Shown here: one piece after another, positions 1-7,882 of the stretch
How positions within the stretch are numbered: position 1 is the first letter of the stretch
How the letters are laid out: the number at the start of each line of letters is the position of its first letter
From: Actinomycetales bacterium
Lineage (GTDB): Bacteria; Actinomycetota; Actinomycetes; Actinomycetales; Dermatophilaceae
Direction of reading: 5' to 3'
Length of the DNA: 64,000 bases
NCBI GenBank assembly: GCA_016711095.1
Contig: JADJTP010000003.1
Coordinates: forward strand, 434,001 to 498,000
Program-made: the position numbers and the translations under genes
The notes under the pieces: generated by a model
What the model was told of the DNA's origin: nothing
The model's database searches: none
The model's input: the letters and a program-made list of their open reading frames with translations, nothing else

Positions 1-300
1 CCGGCGCAACTGCGCGAGCCGGTCAGCCAGATCGCCGTCCATGGCGGCCTGCACGGCGTCGTAGGCCTGCACCCGCAGCTGGTCGAGCACGACGGCCGGA
101 CCGAGGTCGGGAAGGTGAGCGGGCGGCATACCCGTGCGGGCGGCCACCTCGTCGGCGAGCCGCTGGGCGGTAGCCAACACGACCTCAGACACGCCAAGCG
201 CCTGGTCGAGCGGCAGCTGTCGCCACCGCTCGGCCAGGCGATCGAGCTCGTCCCGGACCGGGTCCGGGACGAGACGGGGTTCGCGAAGGTCAGTCGCCAC
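1..300 (-). CDS. Hypothetical protein, 3' end cut off by the window edge
   Basis: An open frame of 100 codons runs from a GTG at 300 to base 1 without a stop. The start overlaps the last codons of the upstream BI-1 gene by 11 bp, so the two are probably translated as a pair. The visible part starts VATDLREPRLVPDP and is rich in Leu, Ala, Arg and Asp, consistent with a soluble helical protein. I see no signal peptide, membrane segment or recognisable motif, and I assign no function. The frame is supported by its coding-like third-position GC bias and by tight coupling to its neighbour. Confidence 0.6.
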   Translation of the reverse strand, partial: MATDLREPRLVPDPVRDELDRLAERWRQLPLDQALGVSEVVLATAQRLADEVAARTGMPPAHLPDLGPAVVLDQLRVQAYDAVQAAMDGDLADRLAQLRR

Positions 301-1168
301 GCAGGCGGGCCAGCAGGCGCAGGATCTCGATGTAGAGCCAGACCAGGCTGACGATGATGCCGTGGGCGAAGAGCCACGAGTACTTCTCCGGGGCGCCCAT
401 CCGCACGCCCTGCTCGACCGAGTCGAAGTCCACAGCGAGGGAGTAGGACGCCAGCCCGACGCCGAGGATGGAGATGCCGATGCCGAGCAACCCGGTGCCG
501 CCGAAGCCCCAGCCGGAGGTCCAGCCGAGGAAGAGGCCAAGGACGTTTACGAGGCTGAAGAGCAGATAGCCCATCACCGCCATGCCGAAGATGCGGCGGC
601 TTCGGGACGTGACCTTGATGAACCCGGCCCGGTAACCGAGGAACATGCCGGCGAACGTGGCCAGCGTGGCAACGACGGCCGTCATGACGATGCCCGGATA
701 CCACCCCTCCATGACCCGGCTGAACGCGCCGACGAAGGCACCCTCCAGGATCGCGTAGGCGAGGATGAGCGGGACCGAGACGCTCTTCTTGAAGCCGATC
801 ACCAAGCCCACGACGAGGCCACCGAACATGCCCGCCAGCCAGATCGGCATGGTGAGACTCGGCGCAGACGAGGTCAAGACCCACGTCAGGCCGGCCGTGC
901 CGAGCACGAGGGCAAAGAGGGTGAGCGTCTTCACGATGACGTCGTCGAAGGTCACCCGACCGGTGTCCAGCGGGCCGGCGCTCGGCCGCTGATACAGCTC
1001 GTCGAGTTGGGCGCTGTCCATCGGCGGCGGCGGGAGATACCCCGGCTGCCCCTGATAACCCTGTGGAGCGCGGGAGTCCTTCGGCGCGCGCTGGTCGCCG
1101 AAACCGGCGTAGCGCTCCTCGCGAAGCTGCTTGTCGATCCTGTTGAACACCGGATTGTTGCCGGCCAT
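290..1168 (-). CDS. Bax inhibitor-1 / YccA family membrane protein
   Basis: A 292-residue integral membrane protein of the BI-1/YccA (TMBIM) family. Members act in the membrane as pH-sensitive ion-leak or stress proteins; the bacterial role is poorly defined. The N-terminal 90 residues are soluble and Pro/Gly/Gln-rich, which is common in actinobacterial members. About seven hydrophobic helices follow, beginning near TLTLFALVLGTAGLTW and ending near HGIIVSLVWLYIEIL. I chose the ATG at 1168 (MAGNNPVF) because a GGAGGA Shine-Dalgarno lies just upstream; a longer frame to 1348 would run through the regulatory palindrome. It is divergent from the HTH/Clp operon and overlaps the next minus-strand gene. 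Confidence 0.9.
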   Translation of the reverse strand: MAGNNPVFNRIDKQLREERYAGFGDQRAPKDSRAPQGYQGQPGYLPPPPMDSAQLDELYQRPSAGPLDTGRVTFDDVIVKTLTLFALVLGTAGLTWVLTSSAPSLTMPIWLAGMFGGLVVGLVIGFKKSVSVPLILAYAILEGAFVGAFSRVMEGWYPGIVMTAVVATLATFAGMFLGYRAGFIKVTSRSRRIFGMAVMGYLLFSLVNVLGLFLGWTSGWGFGGTGLLGIGISILGVGLASYSLAVDFDSVEQGVRMGAPEKYSWLFAHGIIVSLVWLYIEILRLLARLRGD

Positions 1169-1285
1169 CTGTCCTCCATGGGGTCGGGCCCGTGTTCGGG
1201 TCCGTCTGATCAATACAGCGTATGCCGTGCCGCATCTGTTCCCGGATCGAGCCCGGGTCACCGACCGGTCACGGTCGGGCTCTAA

Positions 1286-1328
1286 GCAAGTCGCCTTGAC
1301 AAAGGGGTCTCTTGTCAAATTAACTTGC
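1286..1328. promoter_or_regulatory. Large palindrome overlapping the promoter of the HTH-Clp operon
   Basis: Two 17-bp arms of the form GCAAGTnnnnTTGACAA face each other (1286-1302 and 1312-1328) around a 9-bp spacer. A TTGACA -35 at 1296-1301 and a weak -10 (TTAACT, 1320-1325) lie inside it, so a transcript would begin at or next to the GTG at 1333. The mirror-image TTGACA could serve the BI-1 gene on the other strand. The arrangement fits an operator for the small HTH protein just downstream. Autoregulation is inferred, not shown. Confidence 0.6.
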
Positions 1329-1332
1329 TTAT

Positions 1333-1569
1333 GTGAACGAGAAGACACCGTCCCACCTCAGCGAGATCGCCGATGGCCTCGCGTCCGTGGTGGCGCTGCG
1401 TCAGCGCGCGGACCAACTCGAGGCCGTCGAGGTCGAGCGGGCGATGCGCGCTGGCTGGACTTGGTCGCAGGTGGCCGAAGCGCTTGGAGTGACTCGGCAG
1501 GCCGTTCACCAGAAGCACGTGAAGCGCCTGATCGACTCAGGCGTCGACCTGAGGAGGCGACATGTTTGA
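1333..1569 (+). CDS. Small helix-turn-helix DNA-binding protein
   Basis: A 78-residue protein with an N-terminal helical region and a C-terminal helix-turn-helix around WSQVAEALGVTRQAVHQKH (residues about 43-61). It is probably a DNA-binding regulator. The GTG start sits 5 bp after the palindrome and has no Shine-Dalgarno, which suggests a leaderless mRNA. Its stop overlaps the start of the Clp N-domain gene by 8 bp (ATGTTTGA), so the two are an operon. The regulator may repress its own operon through the palindrome and respond to protein-folding or proteolytic stress; that role is inferred from the partner only. Confidence 0.8.
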   Translation: MNEKTPSHLSEIADGLASVVALRQRADQLEAVEVERAMRAGWTWSQVAEALGVTRQAVHQKHVKRLIDSGVDLRRRHV

Positions 1570-2029
1570 CCGACTGACCGACGATGCCCGATGGGTCGTC
1601 CGCCGTGGGCAGGACCACGCCCGCGCGAGCGCGGCGGCCGCGATCGAGTCCGAGCACCTGCTTGTCGCGCTCAGCGAACGGGAGGGCACCCTGGCATGGC
1701 GGGTACTCGCTGACGCGGGCCTGACCGCCGAGCGGTTGCGAGCGCTCATCGTCCAGGAGCGTGACCGCAGTCTGCGTTTCGCCGGCATCGAGCCGAGTCC
1801 GATCCCTGTTTCCCCTTCCGCGTCATCGCTGGCACTGGCGACCTCAGCGAAGAACGTGCTGCGCCGTGCGGTCGCGCGCTCGGCACATGGAAAGACCAAG
1901 GGCATCGACTCCACGAGACTGCTGCGTTCGGTCCTCGACCAAGAGGCCGGCACCGTCCCGCGCCTGCTCGCGCTGGCCGACGTGGACCAGGCCGCGTTGC
2001 TGGCTGCTCTCGGAAGCGAAGACGCCTGA
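1562..2029 (+). CDS. Clp N-terminal (ClpA/ClpC R) domain protein without ATPase modules
   Basis: A 155-residue protein made essentially of the double Clp N-terminal repeat (roughly residues 1-65 and 80-145). The repeat opening is clear in FDRLTDDARWVVRRGQDHA and in SEHLLVALSEREGTLAWRVL. In ClpC this domain binds adaptors and substrates. Here no AAA+ Walker motifs follow, so the protein could be a free-standing adaptor, a competitor of ClpC, or a sensor partner of the HTH protein that precedes it with an 8-bp overlap. The operon type (small HTH plus Clp_N) is common in Actinobacteria; its function is not established as far as I know. Confidence 0.85.
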   Translation: MFDRLTDDARWVVRRGQDHARASAAAAIESEHLLVALSEREGTLAWRVLADAGLTAERLRALIVQERDRSLRFAGIEPSPIPVSPSASSLALATSAKNVLRRAVARSAHGKTKGIDSTRLLRSVLDQEAGTVPRLLALADVDQAALLAALGSEDA

Positions 2030-2091
2030 CGGCCCGGGCGACGGCGGAGCCGTCGAGCCACCGCCACGGCCGTGGCCGCAGACGTCGACGG

Positions 2092-2140
2092 GGCCCGAAC
2101 TCAGGCAACCAGTCTTCGGCCAAGGTTCGGGCCTTGTTCG
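2092..2140 (+). terminator. Probable terminator of the HTH-Clp operon
   Basis: A 9-bp perfect inverted repeat (2092-2100 and 2125-2133, GGCCCGAAC/GTTCGGGCC) with a 24-nt loop is followed by a T-rich stretch (TTGTTCGTT). A second small hairpin (2039-2055, CGACGGC/GCCGTCG) lies just before it. Both sit between the Clp gene and the convergent tRNA gene. Confidence 0.5.
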
Positions 2141-2145
2141 TTGGG

Positions 2146-2219
2146 TGCCCCCGACGAGACTCGAACTCGCAACGCAGCGATTTTAAGTCGCCTGCCTCTG
2201 CCGGTTGGGCTACGGGGGC
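2146..2219 (-). tRNA. tRNA with UAA anticodon and short variable loop (Leu by anticodon, atypical)
   Basis: A 74-nt cloverleaf can be drawn by hand. The acceptor stem GCCCCCG/CGGGGGC has 7 perfect pairs. The D arm has a 3-bp stem GCC/GGC with GG in the loop. The anticodon stem GGCGA/TCGCT closes the loop CTTAAAA, giving anticodon UAA. The T arm is GCGAG-TTCGAGT-CTCGT and the discriminator is A; CCA is not encoded. UAA reads the rare Leu codon UUA, but bacterial leucine tRNAs normally have a long variable arm and this one has only 5 nt. The identity is therefore uncertain; the structure supports a real tRNA gene. Confidence 0.8.
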
Positions 2220-2263
2220 AGGACCACTCTACGAGGCTGCCCACCGGGCGAGGGAGGCCACCC

Positions 2264-2800
2264 TCAGAGGTAGGTGCGCCTGGGGTGGACCGCCTGCGGG
2301 CCGGGCACCCGGTCGAGGAAGACCAGCCCGTTGGTGTGGTCGATCTCGTGCTGCAGGGCGACCGCCTCGAAGGCATCGGTCTCAAGGGTGATCCACTCTC
2401 GGGTCACCGGCAGCTGGCCGCGCACGGTCAACCGCCTGGCTCGAGCAACATCACCGGTGAAGTCGGGCACCGACATGCAGCCCTCACGGCCCCGCTCCCT
2501 CCTGGAGGCCTGCACAACCTCGGCATTGCACAGCACGAGCTTGCCGTGGCAGGTACGGGTCTTGGGATGGGCGGAGACATCGACCGAGAAGACCCGCCAG
2601 GCCACTGCGACCTGCTGGGCGGCCAGCCCGACGCACCCCGGCGAAACGGCCTGGGTCGCGAGCAGGTCAGCGGCGAGCTGGACGACCTCCGGCGCGCCCG
2701 GGTCAACGGTCTCGCCGGGCGTGGCGAGCACTGGAGCCGGCGCCCGGACGACATCGAGCACGCGACCCTCGGGCAACGAGGGCATGACGAACGAGCTCAC
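2264..2800 (-). CDS. def: Peptide deformylase
   Basis: A 178-residue enzyme that removes the N-formyl group from nascent proteins in the cytoplasm. All three family motifs are present: motif 1 as GCVGLAAQQ, motif 2 as EGCMSV (metal-binding Cys) and motif 3 as QHEIDHTNG (two metal-binding His and the catalytic Glu). The GTG start at 2800 overlaps the stop of the ACT-domain gene (GTGA), indicating translational coupling; an ATG five codons inside (MPSLPEG) is an alternative start. The gene ends about 45 bp upstream of the tRNA gene on the same strand. Confidence 0.95.
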   Translation of the reverse strand: MSSFVMPSLPEGRVLDVVRAPAPVLATPGETVDPGAPEVVQLAADLLATQAVSPGCVGLAAQQVAVAWRVFSVDVSAHPKTRTCHGKLVLCNAEVVQASRRERGREGCMSVPDFTGDVARARRLTVRGQLPVTREWITLETDAFEAVALQHEIDHTNGLVFLDRVPGPQAVHPRRTYL

Positions 2801-3327
2801 AGCACCTCGTCATCGACCGGCTCGAAGGCAATCGTGACCTTCAGCGCCTCGGCTGCAGCCCGCAGGTCGCTCACCAGCGCCGCTGTATCGGCGGCGGCCG
2901 GCAGCTCTACTTGGGCAATCAAGACATACAGGTCCGCGCCGAGCCTCGTCCCGAGATCGACGATGTTGCCACCGTGGGCCGAGACGACCCTCGTCACGGC
3001 AGCGACGATCCCGGGCCGGTCGGCCCCGTGCACCCGCAGCGTCCACGCGGCTCCGGGGTCCGGCCGCCGACCGGAATCGGCGAGGACGCGGACATCGACG
3101 GTCAACGATCCACCCGCCGCGACCGACTGGAGCGCGGCCTCGACCTCGGCCTGCGAGGCCCCGGTGCGCACGAGGACGACCATCGCGAAGTGCCCACGCA
3201 GCAGGGTCATCGTCGAGTCTTCGAGATTGCCCCCGAGATCGGCGAGGGCTGCGGTCACCTCGGCGACGATCCCGGGTCGGTCGTCCCCGAGGACGGTGAC
3301 GGCGATGACTGACAGCTCGGTGCTCAC
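2797..3327 (-). CDS. Tandem ACT-domain protein, GcvR-like
   Basis: A 176-residue protein made of two ACT domains. The first begins VIAVTVLGDDRPGIVAEVTA and the second contains LRVHGADRPGIVAAVTR; both have the DRPGIV ligand-binding turn. Two-ACT proteins of this length resemble GcvR, which senses glycine or other amino acids through protein contacts; there is no DNA-binding domain. I chose the GTG at 3327 (VSTELSV) because the longer frame starts with residues unlike an ACT domain. It is coupled to def by a 4-bp overlap. Ligand and target cannot be read from the sequence. Confidence 0.8.
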   Translation of the reverse strand: MSTELSVIAVTVLGDDRPGIVAEVTAALADLGGNLEDSTMTLLRGHFAMVVLVRTGASQAEVEAALQSVAAGGSLTVDVRVLADSGRRPDPGAAWTLRVHGADRPGIVAAVTRVVSAHGGNIVDLGTRLGADLYVLIAQVELPAAADTAALVSDLRAAAEALKVTIAFEPVDDEVL

Positions 3328-3381
3328 CGCGCAACCGTAGCGGTCCTCACAGGCGACCGTCACGAGCGCCAGTACCGGCCG

Positions 3382-4209
3382 TCACAGGCGGTCGAGCACT
3401 GCGTCGAGCATCGGCTCGGTGAGCCGGCCGGTGAAGGTGTTCTGCTGGCTGACGTGATAGCTGCCGACAAGGCGCAGCACGCGGCGGTCCGGGCAGGTCA
3501 GGGCCGCCTCGGCGCCATGGCCGAAACGCGGCTTCGCCGCGGGGACCGTCCATCCGATCCGGCGCGCGGCAGCCAGGGTCGCGTCCCACGCGAGGGCGCC
3601 GAGGGCCAGGACCGAGCGCAGGGTGGGGGCGGCGAGCTCGAGATCGCGGTCCAACCACGGCGCGCAGGCGGCTCGTTCGGCGCCCGTCGGCTGGTTGCCC
3701 GGTGGTGCACACCGCACCGCCGCCACGATCCGGACTCCGTGCAGCGACTGCCCGTCGCCCGCATGCGTGCTCGTTGACAGGGTGGCGTGTCCGGCGCGGT
3801 GCAACGCGGCATACAGCCAGTCACCACTGCGATCGCCGGTGAACATCCGCCCGGTGCGGTTGGCTCCGTGGGCGGCGGGCGCCAGCCCGACGACGAGGAT
3901 CGCCGGTGCCGGATCCCCGAAACCCGGCCCCGGCCTGCCCCAGTACGGCTGGTCGGAGAAGGCGGCCCGCTTCTGGCAGGCGACCACCTCCCGCCAGGCC
4001 ACCAGGCGCGGGCAGGCGCGGCATACCGAGATGCGGGCGTCGAGAACGGCGACGTTCGACGCCGAACCAGCCAGCCGCGCCACGTCCGCGGCGTCACAAG
4101 CCCGGACCGTACGCCGCGTCGCCGGATCCCCCGGCCACCCGGAGCCGGGGGGCACCGGTGAGGGGAAGCGCCCGCCGACGATGGGGTGCGGCAGCCACTG
4201 GACCGTCAC
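3382..4209 (-). CDS. Uracil-DNA glycosylase, family 5 (UdgB-like)
   Basis: A 275-residue base-excision repair enzyme that removes uracil, and in this family other deaminated bases, from DNA. Motif A reads GLAPAAHGANRTGRMFTGD, which distinguishes family 5 from the Fe-S family 4 enzymes by lacking the usual acidic residue. Motif B is seen as HVSQQNTFTGRLT. Cysteines at CRACPR and in VRACDAAD are candidate Fe-S ligands. I chose the GTG at 4209 because the much longer frame upstream runs through ppx and is low-complexity. The start overlaps the 3' end region of ppx, so the genes are probably co-transcribed. Confidence 0.9.
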   Translation of the reverse strand: MTVQWLPHPIVGGRFPSPVPPGSGWPGDPATRRTVRACDAADVARLAGSASNVAVLDARISVCRACPRLVAWREVVACQKRAAFSDQPYWGRPGPGFGDPAPAILVVGLAPAAHGANRTGRMFTGDRSGDWLYAALHRAGHATLSTSTHAGDGQSLHGVRIVAAVRCAPPGNQPTGAERAACAPWLDRDLELAAPTLRSVLALGALAWDATLAAARRIGWTVPAAKPRFGHGAEAALTCPDRRVLRLVGSYHVSQQNTFTGRLTEPMLDAVLDRL

Positions 4210-4216
4210 GCCGGCG

Positions 4217-5266
4217 TCAGCGGCCAACAAGTGACAGGGCGATGCCGTCAAGGATGTCGTGCTCGGACGTGACGACGGGCAGATCTTCGCCGAGGCCGGT
4301 GTCTCGACGAACCCGCTCGATGACCCTCGACCACACCAGCGCCCCCGCGCCGATGACGTCGACGCGGCCAGGGTGCAGATAGCCCTGGGCTGCTCGTTGC
4401 TCTCGCGGCATCGCCAGCAACTCGGCGCACGCGCGTTGCACAGCATCGGGAGTGGCCCTGGAGAGATGGACTGCGACGGGATCGTATGCCGCCAAGCCGA
4501 GGACGTGGGCCGCGATGGTGGTGATGCTGCCGGCCAGACCGACCAAGGTACGCACCGGTCGGAGGTCGACGGCCTCAACGGCGTGGTCGATGGCGGCGTC
4601 GATGTCACGGGTGGCAGCGTCGATCTGGTCGGCGGTCGGCGGATCCGAGCGCAGGTGCCGCTCGGTCATCCGCACGCAGCCGATGTCGACCGATCGGGCC
4701 GCCTCGACGGTCCGTGTGCCGCGGACGAGCTCGGTCGAGCCGCCGCCGATGTCGACGACGAGATAGGGGCCGGGGACGCCGGCCGCGACGAGGTCACCGG
4801 TCGCGCCGAGGAAGGACAGCCGGGCCTCCTCGTCGCCGCTGACGACCTCCGGGGCGACCTGCAGACCGGGCCCGTGTTCGTCGAAAGCCGCGGCAACGCC
4901 CGCGACGAACTCCTCGGCGTTCCGGGCGTCGCGCGAGGCCGAGGTGGCGACGAAACGCACCCGCTGCACGGCATACTCGCGGCACTGGGCGGCATATTCG
5001 GCGGTCATCGCCAGGGTGCGAGCCATCGCCTCCGGGGCGATGACCCCCGTCTTGTCGATGCCGTGCCCCAGTCGGACGATCTCCATCCGGCGCAGCAGAT
5101 CGGTGACCGCCCCACTCTGAGGTTCGATGTCTGCCACGAGCAGGCGCAGCGAGTTGGTGCCACAGTCGATCGCCCCGACTCGCACGCTGCCCGCCGGTGG
5201 CCCACTCGCCGCGTCCGGGACTGGAGCGGGCGCTTCGGCGGTGGTTTCGCTGGCGTCAGTGGTCAC
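4217..5266 (-). CDS. ppx: Exopolyphosphatase / guanosine pentaphosphatase family (Ppx/GppA)
   Basis: A 349-residue protein of the ASKHA phosphatase fold. It hydrolyses terminal phosphate from polyphosphate or pppGpp. The first phosphate-binding loop is visible as GAIDCGTNSLRLL, and the second as VVDIGGGSTELVRG, with the conserved Glu (FVATSASRDARN region) between them. At about 350 residues it is the short actinobacterial form without the C-terminal HD-like extension. The GTG start overlaps the DUF501 stop by GTGA. It lies in the conserved eno-ftsB-DUF501-ppx string. Confidence 0.93.
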   Translation of the reverse strand: MTTDASETTAEAPAPVPDAASGPPAGSVRVGAIDCGTNSLRLLVADIEPQSGAVTDLLRRMEIVRLGHGIDKTGVIAPEAMARTLAMTAEYAAQCREYAVQRVRFVATSASRDARNAEEFVAGVAAAFDEHGPGLQVAPEVVSGDEEARLSFLGATGDLVAAGVPGPYLVVDIGGGSTELVRGTRTVEAARSVDIGCVRMTERHLRSDPPTADQIDAATRDIDAAIDHAVEAVDLRPVRTLVGLAGSITTIAAHVLGLAAYDPVAVHLSRATPDAVQRACAELLAMPREQRAAQGYLHPGRVDVIGAGALVWSRVIERVRRDTGLGEDLPVVTSEHDILDGIALSLVGR

Positions 5267-5820
5267 GATTCCTCACTGGCTGGGGAGTTCGATTGTCGCG
5301 AGCGGTCACCCGCCGGTGCACAGCGGGTGGCCGCCCACCATGGCGGCAACAATGCCAGGGCTTGATCGCCGAGAGGATTGACTCCGGGCCCGACCGCCAA
5401 CGTGTGCGCGACAAGCACGTGCAGGCACTTGACCCGATCCGGCATCCCCCCAGCGGACACACCGTCGATCTCGGGCACCTCACCGAAGGCGGCGCGGTCG
5501 GCGAGATATGCCTCGTGCGCACGCCGGTATGCCACCGCAAGCTCTGGCTCGAACGCCAGCCGGTCCTGCATGTCCCGCATGACGCCCTGGGTCTCCAGAG
5601 TGCTCACCGCGCCCGTGAGCCGCGGACAGGTGGCGTAATAGGTTGTCGGGAAGGGGGTGCCGTCCGGCAGGCGGGCGGCCGTGCGCACGACATCGGGCGC
5701 CCCGCAGGGACAGCGGTGGGCGATCGACACGACCCCGCGAGGCACTCGACCGAGTTGGGCCTCGATAGCAGCCAGGTCGGCGGCCGTCGGTGAGGCGGCC
5801 GTTGGTGAGGCAGCCGTCAC
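5263..5820 (-). CDS. DUF501 domain protein
   Basis: A 185-residue protein of the actinobacterial DUF501 family. The domain contains the cysteine-rich core RCPCGAPDVV and TTYYATCPRLTGAVS, followed by a conserved helical part and the segment DRVKCLHVLVAH. The function is unknown; conserved placement between the divisome protein FtsB/DivIC and Ppx suggests a housekeeping role. The GTG start overlaps the upstream stop (GTGA). The first codons carry a small tandem repeat (TAASP twice), so the N-terminus is likely disordered. Confidence 0.85.
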   Translation of the reverse strand: MTAASPTAASPTAADLAAIEAQLGRVPRGVVSIAHRCPCGAPDVVRTAARLPDGTPFPTTYYATCPRLTGAVSTLETQGVMRDMQDRLAFEPELAVAYRRAHEAYLADRAAFGEVPEIDGVSAGGMPDRVKCLHVLVAHTLAVGPGVNPLGDQALALLPPWWAATRCAPAGDRSRQSNSPASEES

Positions 5821-6425
5821 GGGGCCATTCCGGCCGTCGGGCGGTCCGCGAGCTGGATCGACTGCCACAGCTGGCCATACCAGGGGGCGCTGCCGTTGGC
5901 CTTGGGTGCCGCGACACTCGCGCCGGTCACCGCCGGTCGCGCGGCTTCCTCCGGGTCGATCACGGTGTAGGACCGGTCGCCCACCTTGACGAACTTCAAG
6001 CGGTCGCGGGCCTGCTGCTCGACATAGGCCGGGTCTTTCCAGCGCTCCTGCTCGGCCCGTAGCGCAGCGTTGTCGACCTCCTGCTCGGCGACCGAGGTCT
6101 GCAGCCGGGCGATCTCGCCCCGCTGGCGCACCAGCGAATGGACCGTCGGCCCGAGGGTGAGCAGCAGCACGAGCAGGATCGAGCCCAGGGCAATCCACCG
6201 CACCCATACGGTCGCCGGCTTCGGCGGTTCCCCGTCTGAGGCCGATGCGCCGACCTTGTCACGCGCGCGCGGAGCCGCCGCCGGGCGAGCGGAGGCTCGG
6301 GCATCGGGCCGGGACGGGGCCCGGGAGGACGATCGCGGCCCGGGTCGGGAGGCAGCCGTGGGGCCGGTGCGACGGGTTTGCCCCGTCGCACCGGCCCCAC
6401 GATTGCGTCGTGCTGGCGTCGTCAT
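5817..6425 (-). CDS. FtsB/DivIC-type septum formation initiator
   Basis: A 202-residue bitopic divisome protein. It has a long Arg/Ala/Pro-rich cytoplasmic N-terminus (about residues 1-75), one membrane helix around WVRWIALGSILLVLLLTLGP, a coiled coil (VRQRGEIARLQTSVAEQEVDN) and the extracytoplasmic tail with DPAYVEQQARDRLKFVKVGD that is typical of DivIC. It should work with FtsL/FtsQ in septal wall synthesis. I list the ATG at 6425, but a 19-bp perfect inverted repeat covers codons 9-23 and the region is low-complexity, so the true start could be downstream. Its stop overlaps DUF501 by GTGA. Confidence 0.85.
   Translation of the reverse strand: MTTPARRNRGAGATGQTRRTGPTAASRPGPRSSSRAPSRPDARASARPAAAPRARDKVGASASDGEPPKPATVWVRWIALGSILLVLLLTLGPTVHSLVRQRGEIARLQTSVAEQEVDNAALRAEQERWKDPAYVEQQARDRLKFVKVGDRSYTVIDPEEAARPAVTGASVAAPKANGSAPWYGQLWQSIQLADRPTAGMAP
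6358..6400. repeat. 19-bp perfect inverted repeat at the eno/ftsB junction
   Basis: Arms 6358-6376 (GTGGGGCCGGTGCGACGGG) and 6382-6400 are exact reverse complements around a 5-nt loop (TTTGC). In minus-strand mRNA this is a very stable hairpin 68 nt after the eno stop, inside the first codons assigned to ftsB. No U-run follows. It may be an attenuator or processing site that lowers expression downstream of the highly expressed eno. Confidence 0.85.
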
Positions 6426-6467
6426 CTGCGCGCAGCCACCATCGCCCAAGTCTGACGCCTGATCAGC

Positions 6468-7754
6468 TCAGTCCTTGGCAGCGAAACGCGGGAAGGCTCC
6501 GGCGCCGGCATACACGGCCGCGTCGTCCAGCTCCTCCTCGATGCGCAGGAGCTGGTTGTACTTCGCGACGCGCTCCGAGCGGGCCGGCGCGCCGGTCTTG
6601 ATCTGACCGCAGTTGGTGGCGACCGCGAGGTCGGCGATGGTCGTGTCCTCGGTCTCACCCGAGCGGTGGCTCATCATGCAGCGGTAGCCATTGCGGTGAG
6701 CCAGGTCGACGGCGTCGAGGGTCTCGGTGAGGGAGCCGATCTGGTTGACCTTGACGAGCAGGGCATTGGCGGTCTGGGTGTCGATGCCGCGTTGCAGCCG
6801 CTCGGGGTTGGTGACGAACAGGTCGTCGCCGACGATCTGCACCTGGCTGCCGAGAGCGTCGGTGATGGCCTTCCAGCCCTCCCAGTCCTCTTCGTCCATC
6901 GGGTCTTCGATGGACACCAGCGGGTAGTCAGCGACGAGCTCGCCGTAGTAGGCGGTCATCTCGGCCGAGGTCTTCGCGGCCCCCTCGAACTGGTAGGCAC
7001 CGTCCTTGTAGAACTCGGTCGCGGCGACGTCGAGCGCGAGCGCGATGTCCTTACCGGGGGTGTAACCGGCCTTCTCGATCGCCTCCATGATGACGTCGAG
7101 GGCGGCGCGGTTGCTCTCGAGGTTGGGCGCGAACCCGCCCTCGTCGCCGAGGCCGGTCGACAGCCCGCGGTCCTGAAGCACCTTCTTGAGTGTGTGGTAG
7201 ACCTCGGCGCCCCAACGCAGCGCCTCCTTGAACGACGGCGCGCCGATCGGGGCGATCATGAACTCCTGGATGTCGACGTTGGTGTCCGCGTGCGAGCCGC
7301 CGTTGAGAATGTTCATCATGGGCACAGGCAGGATGTGCGCGTTAGGCCCGCCGACATAGCGGAACAGCGGCAGGCCGGCCGAGTCGGCGGCGGCCCGTGC
7401 GACGGCGAGCGACACCCCGAGGATCGCGTTGGCGCCGAGGTTCTCTTTGTTCTTCGAACCGTCGAGAGCCATCATCTCGGCGTCGATGAGCCGCTGCTCG
7501 GTGGCGTCAAAGCCCATGACCTTGGGGTTGATCTCGTCCAGGACCGCATCGACGGCCGCCTGGACGCCCTTGCCCTGGTAGCGGCCCTTGTCGCCGTCGC
7601 GTCGTTCGCTGGCCTCGAACGCGCCGGTCGAGGCGCCGGAGGGGACGGCGGCACGCGCCACCGTGCCGTCGTCGAGGAGGACCTCCACCTCGACGGTGGG
7701 GTTGCCGCGCGAGTCGAGGATCTCTCGGGCGCCGACTGCTTCGATGCTGGCCAC
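6468..7754 (-). CDS. eno: Enolase
   Basis: A 428-residue glycolytic enzyme converting 2-phosphoglycerate to phosphoenolpyruvate; also a common RNA-degradosome partner. Recognisable parts are the N-terminal AREILDSRGNPTVEVEV, the mobile loop PSGASTGAFEASERRD, the metal-binding SIEDPMDEEDWEG and GDDLFVTNP, the catalytic Lys in LLVKVNQIGS, and the signature SHRSGETEDTTIADLAV. The GTG at 7754 is chosen because GGAGG lies 9 nt upstream and the protein then begins VASIEAVGAREI, matching the family length. It is followed by ftsB after 42 bp. Confidence 0.97.
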   Translation of the reverse strand: MASIEAVGAREILDSRGNPTVEVEVLLDDGTVARAAVPSGASTGAFEASERRDGDKGRYQGKGVQAAVDAVLDEINPKVMGFDATEQRLIDAEMMALDGSKNKENLGANAILGVSLAVARAAADSAGLPLFRYVGGPNAHILPVPMMNILNGGSHADTNVDIQEFMIAPIGAPSFKEALRWGAEVYHTLKKVLQDRGLSTGLGDEGGFAPNLESNRAALDVIMEAIEKAGYTPGKDIALALDVAATEFYKDGAYQFEGAAKTSAEMTAYYGELVADYPLVSIEDPMDEEDWEGWKAITDALGSQVQIVGDDLFVTNPERLQRGIDTQTANALLVKVNQIGSLTETLDAVDLAHRNGYRCMMSHRSGETEDTTIADLAVATNCGQIKTGAPARSERVAKYNQLLRIEEELDDAAVYAGAGAFPRFAAKD

Positions 7755-7882
7755 TGGCTTGCCTCCATGATGTGGGGGGTGTGTGCGGGTTCGGGTCGAC
7801 CGGGACCTGCGCTGTGCATCCTGGTCACTCATCTGGCACCTTGCGGCACTGCGGCGAACGCGCCCAGGCCGTCGCAACCACC

